A stretch of DNA of 64,000 nucleotides from positions 248,001 through 312,000 of the forward strand of contig NZ_BMVF01000005.1 in assembly GCF_014650575.1 (NCBI RefSeq), read 5' to 3'. Shown here piece by piece: positions 1-7,277 of this stretch. A program made the translations under genes and the position numbers. The notes under the pieces were generated by a model. The model saw only the letters and a program-made list of their open reading frames with translations. It was not told the DNA's origin and searched no databases. This DNA is from Streptomyces naganishii JCM 4654. GTDB taxonomy: Bacteria > Actinomycetota > Actinomycetes > Streptomycetales > Streptomycetaceae. How positions within the stretch are numbered: position 1 is the stretch's first letter; the number at the start of each line of letters is the position of its first letter.

Positions 1-423
1 TCGCCCGGCACCGTGTACACCCCCATCGTCGGCGCCGACCTGTCCCTGGCCCGCGACACGGACGTACGCCTGCCCCTGGACCCCGACTTCGAGTACGCCG
101 TCCTGTCCATGTCCGGCGAGGCGCACGTCGACGGGGTGCCCGTCCTGCCCGGCGCGATGCTCTACCTCGGCTGCGGCCGCACCGAACTCCCCGTCCGCGC
201 GGCATCGGACGCGGGCCTCATGCTCCTCGGCGGCGAACCCTTCGAGGAAGAGCTGATCATGTTCTGGAACTGGATCGGCCGAACCCAGGAGGAGATCGCC
301 CAGGCTCGCCGGGACTGGATGCAGGGCACCCGCTTCGGCGAGGTGAAGGGCTACGACGGCGCCCCACTCGCGGCTCCGGAACTGCCGCCGGTGCCACTGA
401 AGCCGCGCGGAAGGACGCGTTGA
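1..423 (+). CDS. Pirin family protein, C-terminal part (5' end outside window)
   Basis: The frame is open from the first base and ends at a TGA, so about 140 C-terminal residues are present and the true start lies upstream. The fragment has the pirin C-terminal cupin pattern: a hydrophobic strand run ending in a GALLYLG-like turn (here GAMLYLG), then GGEPFEEELIMFWN and a helix with RTQEEIAQARRDW. Pirins are iron-binding bicupin proteins with quercetinase or regulatory roles. The metal-binding N-terminal domain is not in view, so activity cannot be judged. Confidence 0.85.
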   Translation, partial: SPGTVYTPIVGADLSLARDTDVRLPLDPDFEYAVLSMSGEAHVDGVPVLPGAMLYLGCGRTELPVRAASDAGLMLLGGEPFEEELIMFWNWIGRTQEEIAQARRDWMQGTRFGEVKGYDGAPLAAPELPPVPLKPRGRTR

Positions 424-661
424 CACGCGGCGCCTCGGCAGGGCCGAACCCGACACCGAATCGATCGAGCACGCCCATGGGGAGTCCCTGAGGCTCGGCC
501 GACCTTGCCGACGGGGCCGATCTTCGGGGCGCCGCCCCGTGAGCACCTCCCGCACTCTCTCGACCTGGCTTGCCGCGCCTCACGCCGGCGCGCGATGTCA
601 CACTCGCCGTCCTCGCCACCTCCCATATGACGAGACCATCCGCAGGGAGAGGGCAGAACAC

Positions 662-1360
662 GTGAAACTCGTGATATTCGGGGCGAACGGGCCGACCGGA
701 CGGCAGGCCACCGCGCAGGCGATCGCGGAAGGGCACACGGTCACGGCCGTCACCCGCCACCCCGGCGATTTCCCGCTCAGCGACCCGCGGCTGCGCGTGG
801 CGGGCGCCGATGTGCTCGATCCGGGCGCTGTCGAGAGCGCCGTGGCCGGGCAGGACGCGGTGATCTCGGCGGTCGGCGTGCCCTACGGCCTCAAACCCGT
901 CACCGTGTACTCCGACGGCATGCGCCACATCATGCGGGCCATGACGAAGCAGGGCGTCCGGCGCCTGGTCTGCGTGACCTCGACCGTGCTCTTCGGCGTA
1001 CCGGCGCCGGACGAGACCTTCTTCTTCCGGGCGGTGCTCGAACCCCTCATCGCCCGCACCATCGGGCGCACCGTGTACGACGACATGCGGCGCATGGAAG
1101 GGATCGTGACCGACGGCGACCACGACTGGACGATCCTGCGCCCGGCCGGCCTCTTCGACGCGGACCAGGTCAGCGACTACCGGATCGCCACTTCCCGCCT
1201 CCCCGGCCGGTTCACCTCGCGCGCCGACCTGGGGAACGCGCTGCTGCGCCAGGCGACCGGTGGCCGCCATGTGCGCGCCTTCCTCGACGTCCGCACCACG
1301 CAGGGAGTGCCGGGCTTCCTCGACGTCATCCGCAAGGAGGCACTCGGCGGCAGGAAATGA
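662..1360 (+). CDS. NAD(P)H-binding NmrA-like reductase/epimerase
   Basis: This 232-residue single-domain Rossmann protein opens with VKLVIFGANGPTGRQ, the NmrA/atypical-SDR dinucleotide loop (GxxGxxG). It continues with a D-V-L-D segment near the second strand and VISAVG near the fourth. The GTG at 662 is chosen because a purine-rich ribosome site (GGGAGAGGG) sits about 10 bases upstream and translation then begins exactly at the first Rossmann strand. An upstream in-frame GTG at 539 would add a leader unlike the family. The ECF41-type sigma gene starts 50 bases downstream. ECF41 genes are known to sit beside carboxymuconolactone decarboxylase, oxidoreductase or epimerase genes, and this gene would fill that role. 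Substrate unknown. Confidence 0.85.
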   Translation: MKLVIFGANGPTGRQATAQAIAEGHTVTAVTRHPGDFPLSDPRLRVAGADVLDPGAVESAVAGQDAVISAVGVPYGLKPVTVYSDGMRHIMRAMTKQGVRRLVCVTSTVLFGVPAPDETFFFRAVLEPLIARTIGRTVYDDMRRMEGIVTDGDHDWTILRPAGLFDADQVSDYRIATSRLPGRFTSRADLGNALLRQATGGRHVRAFLDVRTTQGVPGFLDVIRKEALGGRK

Positions 1361-1410
1361 GAGTTCGGTACGACCGGGTGGACCCGTGGCACACGACAGG
1401 GAGGACGACG

Positions 1411-2367
1411 ATGGCAGGCACGCCCGACGAGAGCGCGGCGACGGGCCGGGCGGACGATCCGGCGTACGACGCCACACGGCTCTTCGCCGGCCATCGCGAG
1501 CTCCTGTTCTCCGTCGTCTACAACATGCTCGGCAGCGTCGCCGACACCGAGGACGTGCTCCAGGAGACCTGGCTGTCCTGGTCCGGCAAGAACAGCCGGG
1601 CGCCGCTTGCGGAGATCGGCAATCCGCGCGCCTACCTCGTACGCGTCGCGGTGAACCACGCGCTCGCCCGGCGGGCCGCCATCGCCGTCCGCCGTGAGAC
1701 GTACGTCGGTCCCTGGCTGCCCGAACCCCTGGTCACCGACACCGCCACCGGCTCCGTCCCCGACACGGCCGACCAGGCGGTGCGCGCGGACTCGGTCTCC
1801 ATGGCCCTGCTGGTGGTCCTGGAGACCCTCACGCCCCTGGAACGGGCCGTGTTCGTCCTGCACGAGGTGTTCGGTTACCCCCACACCGAGATCGCCGGCG
1901 TGCTCGACCGCAGCCCCGCCTCCGTGCGCCAGCTCGCCCACCGCGCCCGCGCGCACGTGCGCGCCCGCCGCCCCCGCTACCGCGCCCACCCCCGCGTCCG
2001 GCGCGAGGCCACGGAGCGGTTCGTCGCGGCCGCCCTCGGCGGCGACATCGGCGCGCTCATGGAGATCCTCGCGCCGGACGTGACGGTCTGGATCGACAGC
2101 GGGGGAGCGCGGAGCGGGGCCGGGTCGCGCCCGGTGCACGGCCGGGAGAAGGCCGCCCGCATGCTGGCCGGCTACGCCACCCGGCGCACCGAGGACCCGG
2201 ACATCCGCTACCGGCGCGTCAACGGCGACGACGCGGCGGTGCTGTTCACCGGAGACACCCCGTACGCCGTGATGGTCATGGACCTCACCCCGGACGGTGA
2301 CCAGGTCTCGGACGTCTACCTGGTCACCGATCCGGCCAAACTCGCCCACGTACGGAGGGCGCGATGA
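1411..2367 (+). CDS. ECF RNA polymerase sigma factor, ECF41/SigJ type
   Basis: A 318-residue sigma factor. Sigma region 2 (residues about 20-85) includes the -10 recognition segment VLQETWLSWSGKN. The linker carries WLPEPLV, a hallmark of the ECF41/SigJ group. Region 4 (about 120-180) has a YPHTEIAGVLDRSPASVRQ helix-turn-helix. The rest is a SnoaL-like NTF2-fold domain that in this group modulates activity without a separate anti-sigma factor. The ATG at 1411 is preceded by AGGGAGG at 6-base spacing; an in-frame ATG at 1357, overlapping the upstream stop, is the alternative. The SnoaL motif usually written DGGGK/R reads DSGGA here and the NGRPG motif reads NGDDA, so autoregulation may differ. 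Probably transcribed with the upstream reductase. Confidence 0.92.
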   Translation: MAGTPDESAATGRADDPAYDATRLFAGHRELLFSVVYNMLGSVADTEDVLQETWLSWSGKNSRAPLAEIGNPRAYLVRVAVNHALARRAAIAVRRETYVGPWLPEPLVTDTATGSVPDTADQAVRADSVSMALLVVLETLTPLERAVFVLHEVFGYPHTEIAGVLDRSPASVRQLAHRARAHVRARRPRYRAHPRVRREATERFVAAALGGDIGALMEILAPDVTVWIDSGGARSGAGSRPVHGREKAARMLAGYATRRTEDPDIRYRRVNGDDAAVLFTGDTPYAVMVMDLTPDGDQVSDVYLVTDPAKLAHVRRAR

Positions 2368-2385
2368 CCCGCGCTCCCGTGGAAC

Positions 2386-2517
2386 TCAGCGCTTCCTGGT
2401 CTTCAGCAGCATGATCACGAGGGCGGCGGCGAGGATCCCGAACATGATGACGAACCACGGGAAGAGTTCGTCCACCTTGGCCGACGCGAGGAGGTTCATT
2501 CCGCTTGCGAGGTTCAC
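2386..2517 (-). CDS. Small single-pass membrane protein (43 aa)
   Basis: A short gene ending in a strongly hydrophobic helix (FVIMFGILAAALVIMLL) and a basic KTRKR tail, which predicts one transmembrane segment with a cytoplasmic C-terminus. The start is placed at GTG 2517 because AAGAAGG lies about 8 bases upstream; an internal ATG at 2499 would give 37 residues but has no comparable ribosome site. It converges with the sigma gene (18-base gap) and is divergent from the DUF2993-like gene at 2662. Function unknown. Confidence 0.6.
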   Translation of the reverse strand: MNLASGMNLLASAKVDELFPWFVIMFGILAAALVIMLLKTRKR

Positions 2518-2661
2518 TGGTCCGGCCTTCTTTCGCGAAACGGCGTGTCGTGCCCCCTCCGGGTACCCAGGCCCGCTCTCCGTCACCGTGCCGGGCGTGA
2601 TCAGCCCTGTACTGTCGCGTACGTCATGGACATGCAGTCGGGGGCAACGGGGGAATCTCGC

Positions 2662-3375
2662 ATGAGGCGTCGGTGGGTCAAGGTGCTCGCGGTGATCGTG
2701 GTGGTGTCGGCCGCTCTCTTCACGGTGGCCGACCGGGTCGCCGTGCACTACGCGGACAAGGAGGCCGCCCGGCTCGCGGCGGAGAAGTACGGGTACCGCG
2801 ACAGCACCGACGGGCATCTGGACGTGTCGATAGACGGATTCCCCTTCCTCACCCAGGCGTTCAGCCAGGACTTCGACCATGTCGAGCTGGACGCGGGGAA
2901 GTTCACCGTGGACACCACGGGCAACGCGCAGGGCGGCTACCTGCCCGTCGAACGGCTCCGGATCGACCTGCGCCATGTGCGGGTGACCTCCCTGACGGCG
3001 CGCGAAGCCGAGGCCGACCTCGCCACCGGCGACGTGACGCTCTCGTACGACGCCCTGTCCGGCGCGGTGTCGAGGCTGGCCGCGAGCGGCGGTTCCGTGC
3101 ACGTGTCCCAGGCCCAGGGCTCGGCGGGTCAGGCCGCGAAGGTCAAGATCAGCGGCACGATCCGCGGCCGGCAGGGGGACGGCGAGGGCACGGTCCTCGC
3201 GCAGGGGAACGAGATCTCCCTCACCGTCCCCGGCAGCGCGCAGCCGGTGGCCACCTGGCGGGTCCAGCTCCCGGAGAACACCGGCTTCACCGAGGCGCGT
3301 TCGACCCCGGACGGCATACGGATCAGCCTGGTCGGCCACCTGGTGAACCTCGGCGCCTCACGCTTCACCCGCTGA
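2662..3375 (+). CDS. LmeA/DUF2993-like membrane-anchored lipid-binding protein
   Basis: A 237-residue protein. After MRRRWVK comes a hydrophobic N-terminal segment (VLAVIVVVSAALFTV) acting as signal anchor, then an extracytoplasmic domain with the DUF2993/LmeA signature: a DVSIDGFPFLTQ turn followed by alternating beta strands (VELDAGKFTVD, RLRIDLRHVRV). Mycobacterial LmeA is a periplasmic phosphoinositide-binding protein involved in mannan assembly; the ligand here is unknown. ATG 2662 is chosen because a GGGGGA ribosome site precedes it by 7 bases and the membrane segment then follows at once. ATG 2626 is possible but would put 12 polar residues before the basic start. Confidence 0.85.
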   Translation: MRRRWVKVLAVIVVVSAALFTVADRVAVHYADKEAARLAAEKYGYRDSTDGHLDVSIDGFPFLTQAFSQDFDHVELDAGKFTVDTTGNAQGGYLPVERLRIDLRHVRVTSLTAREAEADLATGDVTLSYDALSGAVSRLAASGGSVHVSQAQGSAGQAAKVKISGTIRGRQGDGEGTVLAQGNEISLTVPGSAQPVATWRVQLPENTGFTEARSTPDGIRISLVGHLVNLGASRFTR

Positions 3376-3383
3376 CCCGGCGC

Positions 3384-3406
3384 CCCGCCCGCCGCGTCCG
3401 GGCGGG
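3384..3406. terminator. Convergent terminator-like hairpin
   Basis: CCCGCCCG, a 7-base loop, then CGGGCGGG: a perfect 8-bp stem between the convergent DUF2993-like and RelA/SpoT-like genes. It has no U-tract, as is usual in streptomycetes, and could serve both directions. Confidence 0.55.
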
Positions 3407-3447
3407 CGGTGTCCTCCAGGGTGGGCGCCGCGTTCAGCCCTGGCCGC

Positions 3448-4515
3448 TCACGACGTCGCGCCCGACCGGAGCGCGGCGTCCAGCCCGGCTTCGATCGCGG
3501 GGTGGAAGGGCGTGCCCAGCTTCACCCGCAGTTCGGGGTGCTCGAGGATCATGGCGAACGCCGTCAGGTCGAAGGCGTTGGCGAACGGGGTGAAGCCGTT
3601 TTCCTTGCTGATCCGCGCCAGTTCGGCGAGCCGCGGCTCGTAGTGGCCGATCCCCGCCATCACCTTCTCCAGATCCCCGAGGGTCTCGAGCCCCGCCAGC
3701 CGCGTCATGGACACGAGCATCCCCATCGACCAGCGGTGGCTCTCCTCGTGGGAGCTGTCGTCCATCTCCTGGAAACCGGCGCGCTTGGCCACCGCCACCA
3801 CCTCACCGATGGGCAGCCGCTTCCAGCTGGTCGTGACGGAGTCGAGGTCGACGGGGAGCTCCGTCCAGTCACCGTGCTTCTCCTGCTTGCGATAGCGGTC
3901 GCGCAGCGACTCCACCTCGAAGCGGTAGCTGCCGAACAGCTCGTCGCCCGTCTCCATGAGCGCTGCGAGCCGGAACAGCTTGCGCCGCACCTCCGGAGGG
4001 GTCTCCGCCTCGTTCTTGTAGTCGAGGCTGTGGCTGATCACGCCCCAGGCGTGCTGGAGCACCGTGCGCACCTGGAACTCCACCGGGAACTCGGCGTAGG
4101 CCTTGTACTCGGGCAGATCACGTCGGCGGGCGTCGAACTGGCCGATGATGTGCAGGCTCCGGTAGCCGAAGGCGTCCGGCGACTCGGCGTGGCGGCTCTC
4201 CTCCTTGTGGATGAGGAACTCCTTGTGGAGCAGGTCGCGGATGCGTGTCACGTCCTCCTGGTAGAACGTCACGATGCGCGCCCCGCACATGTCCTCCACG
4301 TCGGACAGCCGCTGGTAGTTGGGGTGGCGCCGGAGCTTGTCCCTGAGGCTGTCCGGGTGCTTGGCGCGCGCCTCGATGGCGTGCACCTTGACCCCGCGGT
4401 CACGGCACAGCGTGGTCAGCAGCGACTCCAGGGTCGAGGCGCAGGACTCCAGCGCGGGATACACCTTGGGATACGCCTCGGCGATCCGGTCACGCGTGAT
4501 GTCCTCGCCGTACAA
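3448..4515 (-). CDS. RelA/SpoT-type (p)ppGpp synthetase domain protein
   Basis: This protein carries a nucleotidyltransferase of the RelA/SpoT family without HD hydrolase, TGS or ACT domains. Recognisable motifs are SLRDKLRR, DVEDMCGARIV (the D-x-x-G-x-R substrate motif), FGYRSLHI and EFQVRTVLQHAW. The C-terminal 180 residues are helical and unassigned. Synthetase-only proteins transfer pyrophosphate from ATP to GDP or GTP; closely related proteins can act on other targets, so the product is not certain. The start is placed at TTG 4515 because GGAGGGAGGGG lies immediately upstream and translation then begins just before the conserved helix. The alternative ATG 4593 has no ribosome site and would overlap the divergent gene's start codon. 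From 4515 the protein is 355 residues. Confidence 0.8.
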   Translation of the reverse strand: MYGEDITRDRIAEAYPKVYPALESCASTLESLLTTLCRDRGVKVHAIEARAKHPDSLRDKLRRHPNYQRLSDVEDMCGARIVTFYQEDVTRIRDLLHKEFLIHKEESRHAESPDAFGYRSLHIIGQFDARRRDLPEYKAYAEFPVEFQVRTVLQHAWGVISHSLDYKNEAETPPEVRRKLFRLAALMETGDELFGSYRFEVESLRDRYRKQEKHGDWTELPVDLDSVTTSWKRLPIGEVVAVAKRAGFQEMDDSSHEESHRWSMGMLVSMTRLAGLETLGDLEKVMAGIGHYEPRLAELARISKENGFTPFANAFDLTAFAMILEHPELRVKLGTPFHPAIEAGLDAALRSGATS

Positions 4516-4591
4516 GAGCCCCTCCCTCCGGCGGGGGCCGCGCGCCCGGAGGTGATCCGGAAACGGCCGTGCCCCCGCCCCTCCCTCTGAC

Positions 4592-5386
4592 ATGCTGGGC
4601 GCCGTGACGGATCCCAAGCGCATCCTGCCGGCGACAGTGACCCTCGGTGCCGTCGCGCTCGCGGTCGCGCATACAGTCTGGCCTCAACTCAAGATCGATA
4701 CGCTCACCGTCGTACTGCTGGGCGTGGCCGTGCTCCCGTGGATCGGCTCCGTGGTCGACAGCATCGAGTTCCCCGGCGGCGGGGCCGTGCGCTACCGGAA
4801 CCTGGAGCAGCGCGTCGAGGAGGCCGAGCGCAGCACCCGGCTGGTCCGCGGTGAGGTGGGGGACGCCGCGCAGACGGCGCAGGCCGCGCTCGGGGCGGCC
4901 AGCGCGGGCTCCTCGCTCGACCGCACCGCCGGGCGCGCGGGGGAGAGGGTCGCCGAACTGGCGGCGCGCTACGAGGAGATCAGGGCCCGGCCGCGCGGCC
5001 CGGCCCGCTCCGAGGCGATGAACCGCCTCGTCGGCGAGCTGATGACCTGGACCGTGCGGGCCGCCGACTTCGACCCTGGACAGGCGCTGGGGTCCGGCGA
5101 CTCCGGCACGCGCCTGGCGGCCTACGCCTACCTCTACGCCACCCCCGAGACCCAGTACATCGACCGGCTGGTCAGGGCCCTGGTCGAGGTGGAGGACAAG
5201 CCGTTCAGCCACTACTGGGGCATCCGTGCCCTCGGCGGACTCCTCCAGGCCGGCGGCGGCACGCTGTCGCCCGGGGACGTCGAACGGCTGCGGGCCCGCT
5301 ACGCCGACCTCTCCCCGTCGACCTCCCGGCGCATGGAGCTCGACCGGCTGCTCAGCGTCCCCGCCATCCCCCGGCAGAGCGACTGA
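4592..5386 (+). CDS. Membrane protein with coiled coil, unknown function
   Basis: A 264-residue protein. Residues about 12-58 hold two hydrophobic segments (ATVTLGAVALAVA and TLTVVLLGVAVLPWIG). A charged heptad-like stretch follows (LEQRVEEAERSTRLVRGEV), then a soluble helical domain with FSHYWGIRALGGLLQ and a C-terminal RRMELDRLLS helix. Starts are ATG 4592 or GTG 4604; neither has a good ribosome site, so a leaderless transcript is possible. It is divergent from the RelA/SpoT-like gene with at most 76 bases between starts. No family recognised. Confidence 0.75.
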   Translation: MLGAVTDPKRILPATVTLGAVALAVAHTVWPQLKIDTLTVVLLGVAVLPWIGSVVDSIEFPGGGAVRYRNLEQRVEEAERSTRLVRGEVGDAAQTAQAALGAASAGSSLDRTAGRAGERVAELAARYEEIRARPRGPARSEAMNRLVGELMTWTVRAADFDPGQALGSGDSGTRLAAYAYLYATPETQYIDRLVRALVEVEDKPFSHYWGIRALGGLLQAGGGTLSPGDVERLRARYADLSPSTSRRMELDRLLSVPAIPRQSD

Positions 5387-5477
5387 CCGGCCCCCGCCGC
5401 CCGCCGCACCGGTCCGGGAGGATAACGTCCCGCCAGGGATTCGAGCCGAATCATCCCCTGTGGGCCGAAGGAGAACG

Positions 5478-6554
5478 ATGCGCATGATCGCCTCAGCGGT
5501 GACCGGTCTGTCCGCCCTGACCGACGCGTCCGCCGCCCAGCCGCCGGCGCCGACCGTGGGGCGGCTGCTCGGCTCGTGGCAGCTCGACCTGCCCGCGCTG
5601 CTCCTGGTGATCCTGCTCGGCGCCCTGTACGGCGCGGGCGTGCTGCGGGTGCGCCGGCGCGGCGGGTCCTGGCCGCTCGCCCGGGCCGCCGCCTTCGCGC
5701 TGCCCGGACTCGGCGCGCTGGTGGTGGCCACCATGTCCGCGCTCGCCGTCTACGACCACGTGCTGTTCTGGCCGGCCGCGGTGCAGAACATCCTGCTCGA
5801 CCTGGTCGCCCCGCTGGGCCTCGCGCTCGGCGACCCGCTGCGGCTCGCGGTCGAGGCGCTGCCGGAGAACGGCTCGCGGCGCGCGCGGCGGATCGTCACC
5901 GGCCGGGTGGTGCGCGTCCTCACCTTCCCCCTGGTCTCCACCGTCCTCGTCCTCGCCACCGAACTGGTCGTCTACTTCACCCCGTACTTCGCCACCGCCC
6001 TGCGCGTCGGCTGGCTGCACGAGCTGATGTACCTGCACCTGCTCGCCGCCGGATGCCTCTTCGTCGTGCCCGTCCTCACCCACGAGCAGACGCTGCCCTC
6101 CTGGTGCACGCATCCCGTGCGCGCCGGTCTGGTCTTCCTCGACGGCCTCGTCGACGCGGTGCCCGGTGTCGTGGTGATGACCCACGGCACGCTGATCGCC
6201 GGGGCCTGGTACCTGCACCACGCGCCCACCTGGTCCACGGACGTCCACCACGACCAGCAGATCGGCGGGGGCGCCATGCTCAGCATCGCCGAACTGGTCG
6301 CGCTGCCCTTCATGCTGGCGATCCTGGTGCAGTGGGCGCGTGCCGAGCGTGCGCAGAACGCGGTCCTGGACCGCCGCCTCGACGAGCAGCTCGTACGTGT
6401 CGCCCCGCCGGCCGGCGCGGAGCCGGCCTCAGCCGTGCCGTCCCCGGCCGCTCCCGCGCCGGCGTCCCCCGCGCCCGATCTCGTACGGCCCTGGTGGGAG
6501 ACCGAGGACAACGACGTGGCCGCCCGGATCCGCCGCCAGCGGCGCGACGGCTGA
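5478..6554 (+). CDS. Cytochrome c oxidase assembly protein, caa3-type CtaG-like
   Basis: A 358-residue integral membrane protein with about seven hydrophobic segments, for example LPALLLVILLGALYGAG and AAAFALPGLGALVVATMSA. Conserved family positions include DHVLFWPAAVQNILLDLVAP, HELMYLHLLAAGCLFVVP and the histidine-rich loop TWSTDVHHDQQIGGG. These match the Caa3_CtaG family, linked to copper insertion or assembly of terminal oxidases. The tail beyond residue 300 is proline/alanine-rich and probably cytoplasmic. GAAGGAGA sits 4 bases before ATG 5478, fixing the start. No oxidase genes lie nearby. Confidence 0.85.
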   Translation: MRMIASAVTGLSALTDASAAQPPAPTVGRLLGSWQLDLPALLLVILLGALYGAGVLRVRRRGGSWPLARAAAFALPGLGALVVATMSALAVYDHVLFWPAAVQNILLDLVAPLGLALGDPLRLAVEALPENGSRRARRIVTGRVVRVLTFPLVSTVLVLATELVVYFTPYFATALRVGWLHELMYLHLLAAGCLFVVPVLTHEQTLPSWCTHPVRAGLVFLDGLVDAVPGVVVMTHGTLIAGAWYLHHAPTWSTDVHHDQQIGGGAMLSIAELVALPFMLAILVQWARAERAQNAVLDRRLDEQLVRVAPPAGAEPASAVPSPAAPAPASPAPDLVRPWWETEDNDVAARIRRQRRDG

Positions 6555-6595
6555 CCTACCCCGCGGGGGCCCGGCTGCGGGGGGACCGCGCGGGA

Positions 6596-6995
6596 TGCGT
6601 CTTCCGGAGCGGCAACCTGCTCGCCGCCTCGCAGCGCGCTCGAACAACTTCCGGCCGCCGCGGCCGTGGCCGGCCGCTCGCCGCGGCGGATGCGCGGGCG
6701 GGCCGAGGAACTGCTGACCGAGGCCGGTTCCGCGCACCGGCTGCGGCACCGCGCCGACGAGCCGTCGCGCGGGGAGCGGCAGCGGATCGCCGTCGCGCGG
6801 GCGTCGCTGCTCGAACCGGAGGTGCTGCTCGTGGACGAGCCCACCACCGCGGTGGACCGCGAGCGGGCCGCCGGCCTCGTGCGCCTCATCGCCTCGGCCA
6901 CGCGCCGCCACGGCTGCGTCACCGTCGTCGCCACCCAGGACCCGGTGGTCGGGGCGGCTGCCGACCACGTCGTCGACATGGTCGGCCCTCCACTC
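6596..6995 (+). pseudogene. ABC transporter ATPase fossil (frameshifted, 5'-truncated)
   Basis: Residues typical of an export/lipoprotein-type ABC ATPase are recoverable in two frames. Near 6599 the Q-loop region reads VFRSGNLLAA in one frame. From about 6666 a different frame gives AGRSPRRMRGRAEELLTEAG, a signature-like PSRGERQR, Walker B with D-loop (EVLLVDEPTTAVD) and the segment before the switch (VTVVATQDP). The Walker A half is absent and the frame changes between the two parts, so this is a decayed gene. Downstream the same frame runs openly into the next gene only by chance. The rest of 6555-7277 holds nothing else I can support beyond a weak -10-like TACACT at 7200. Confidence 0.75.
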
Positions 6996-7277
6996 TGCCG
7001 CGGCCGTCGCCGGTCCGGCGACCGCCTGACTCCGATCCGGACCGGGAGCCGTCAGGCGCCCGTCCCGCTGCGGTCGGCCCCGGTCAGATCTCGTGGCGGA
7101 TCGCGCGTGAGTGGTCAGGTTCGAAGCGGACTCGGCCATCTGTGTGCACGCGGGGGTGCGGCGTCCGTGCGGAGGGGGTCGTGGGGCCCTCCGCGTCGCT
7201 ACACTCTCGCCAGTTACATCGGCATCCGCGAACGCCGGCAAGGGTGTGGGGCGTTCAACGGTGCGACGGGGGTGCCC

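Noticed and set aside
6666-7277. One continuous open frame joining the ABC ATPase fragment to the giant protein as a fusion
   Set aside because: About 90 residues of Arg/Gly-rich low-complexity translation lie between the two, the ATPase part lacks Walker A and its 5' part is in another frame, and the giant protein's family-like sequence begins after ATG 7278.
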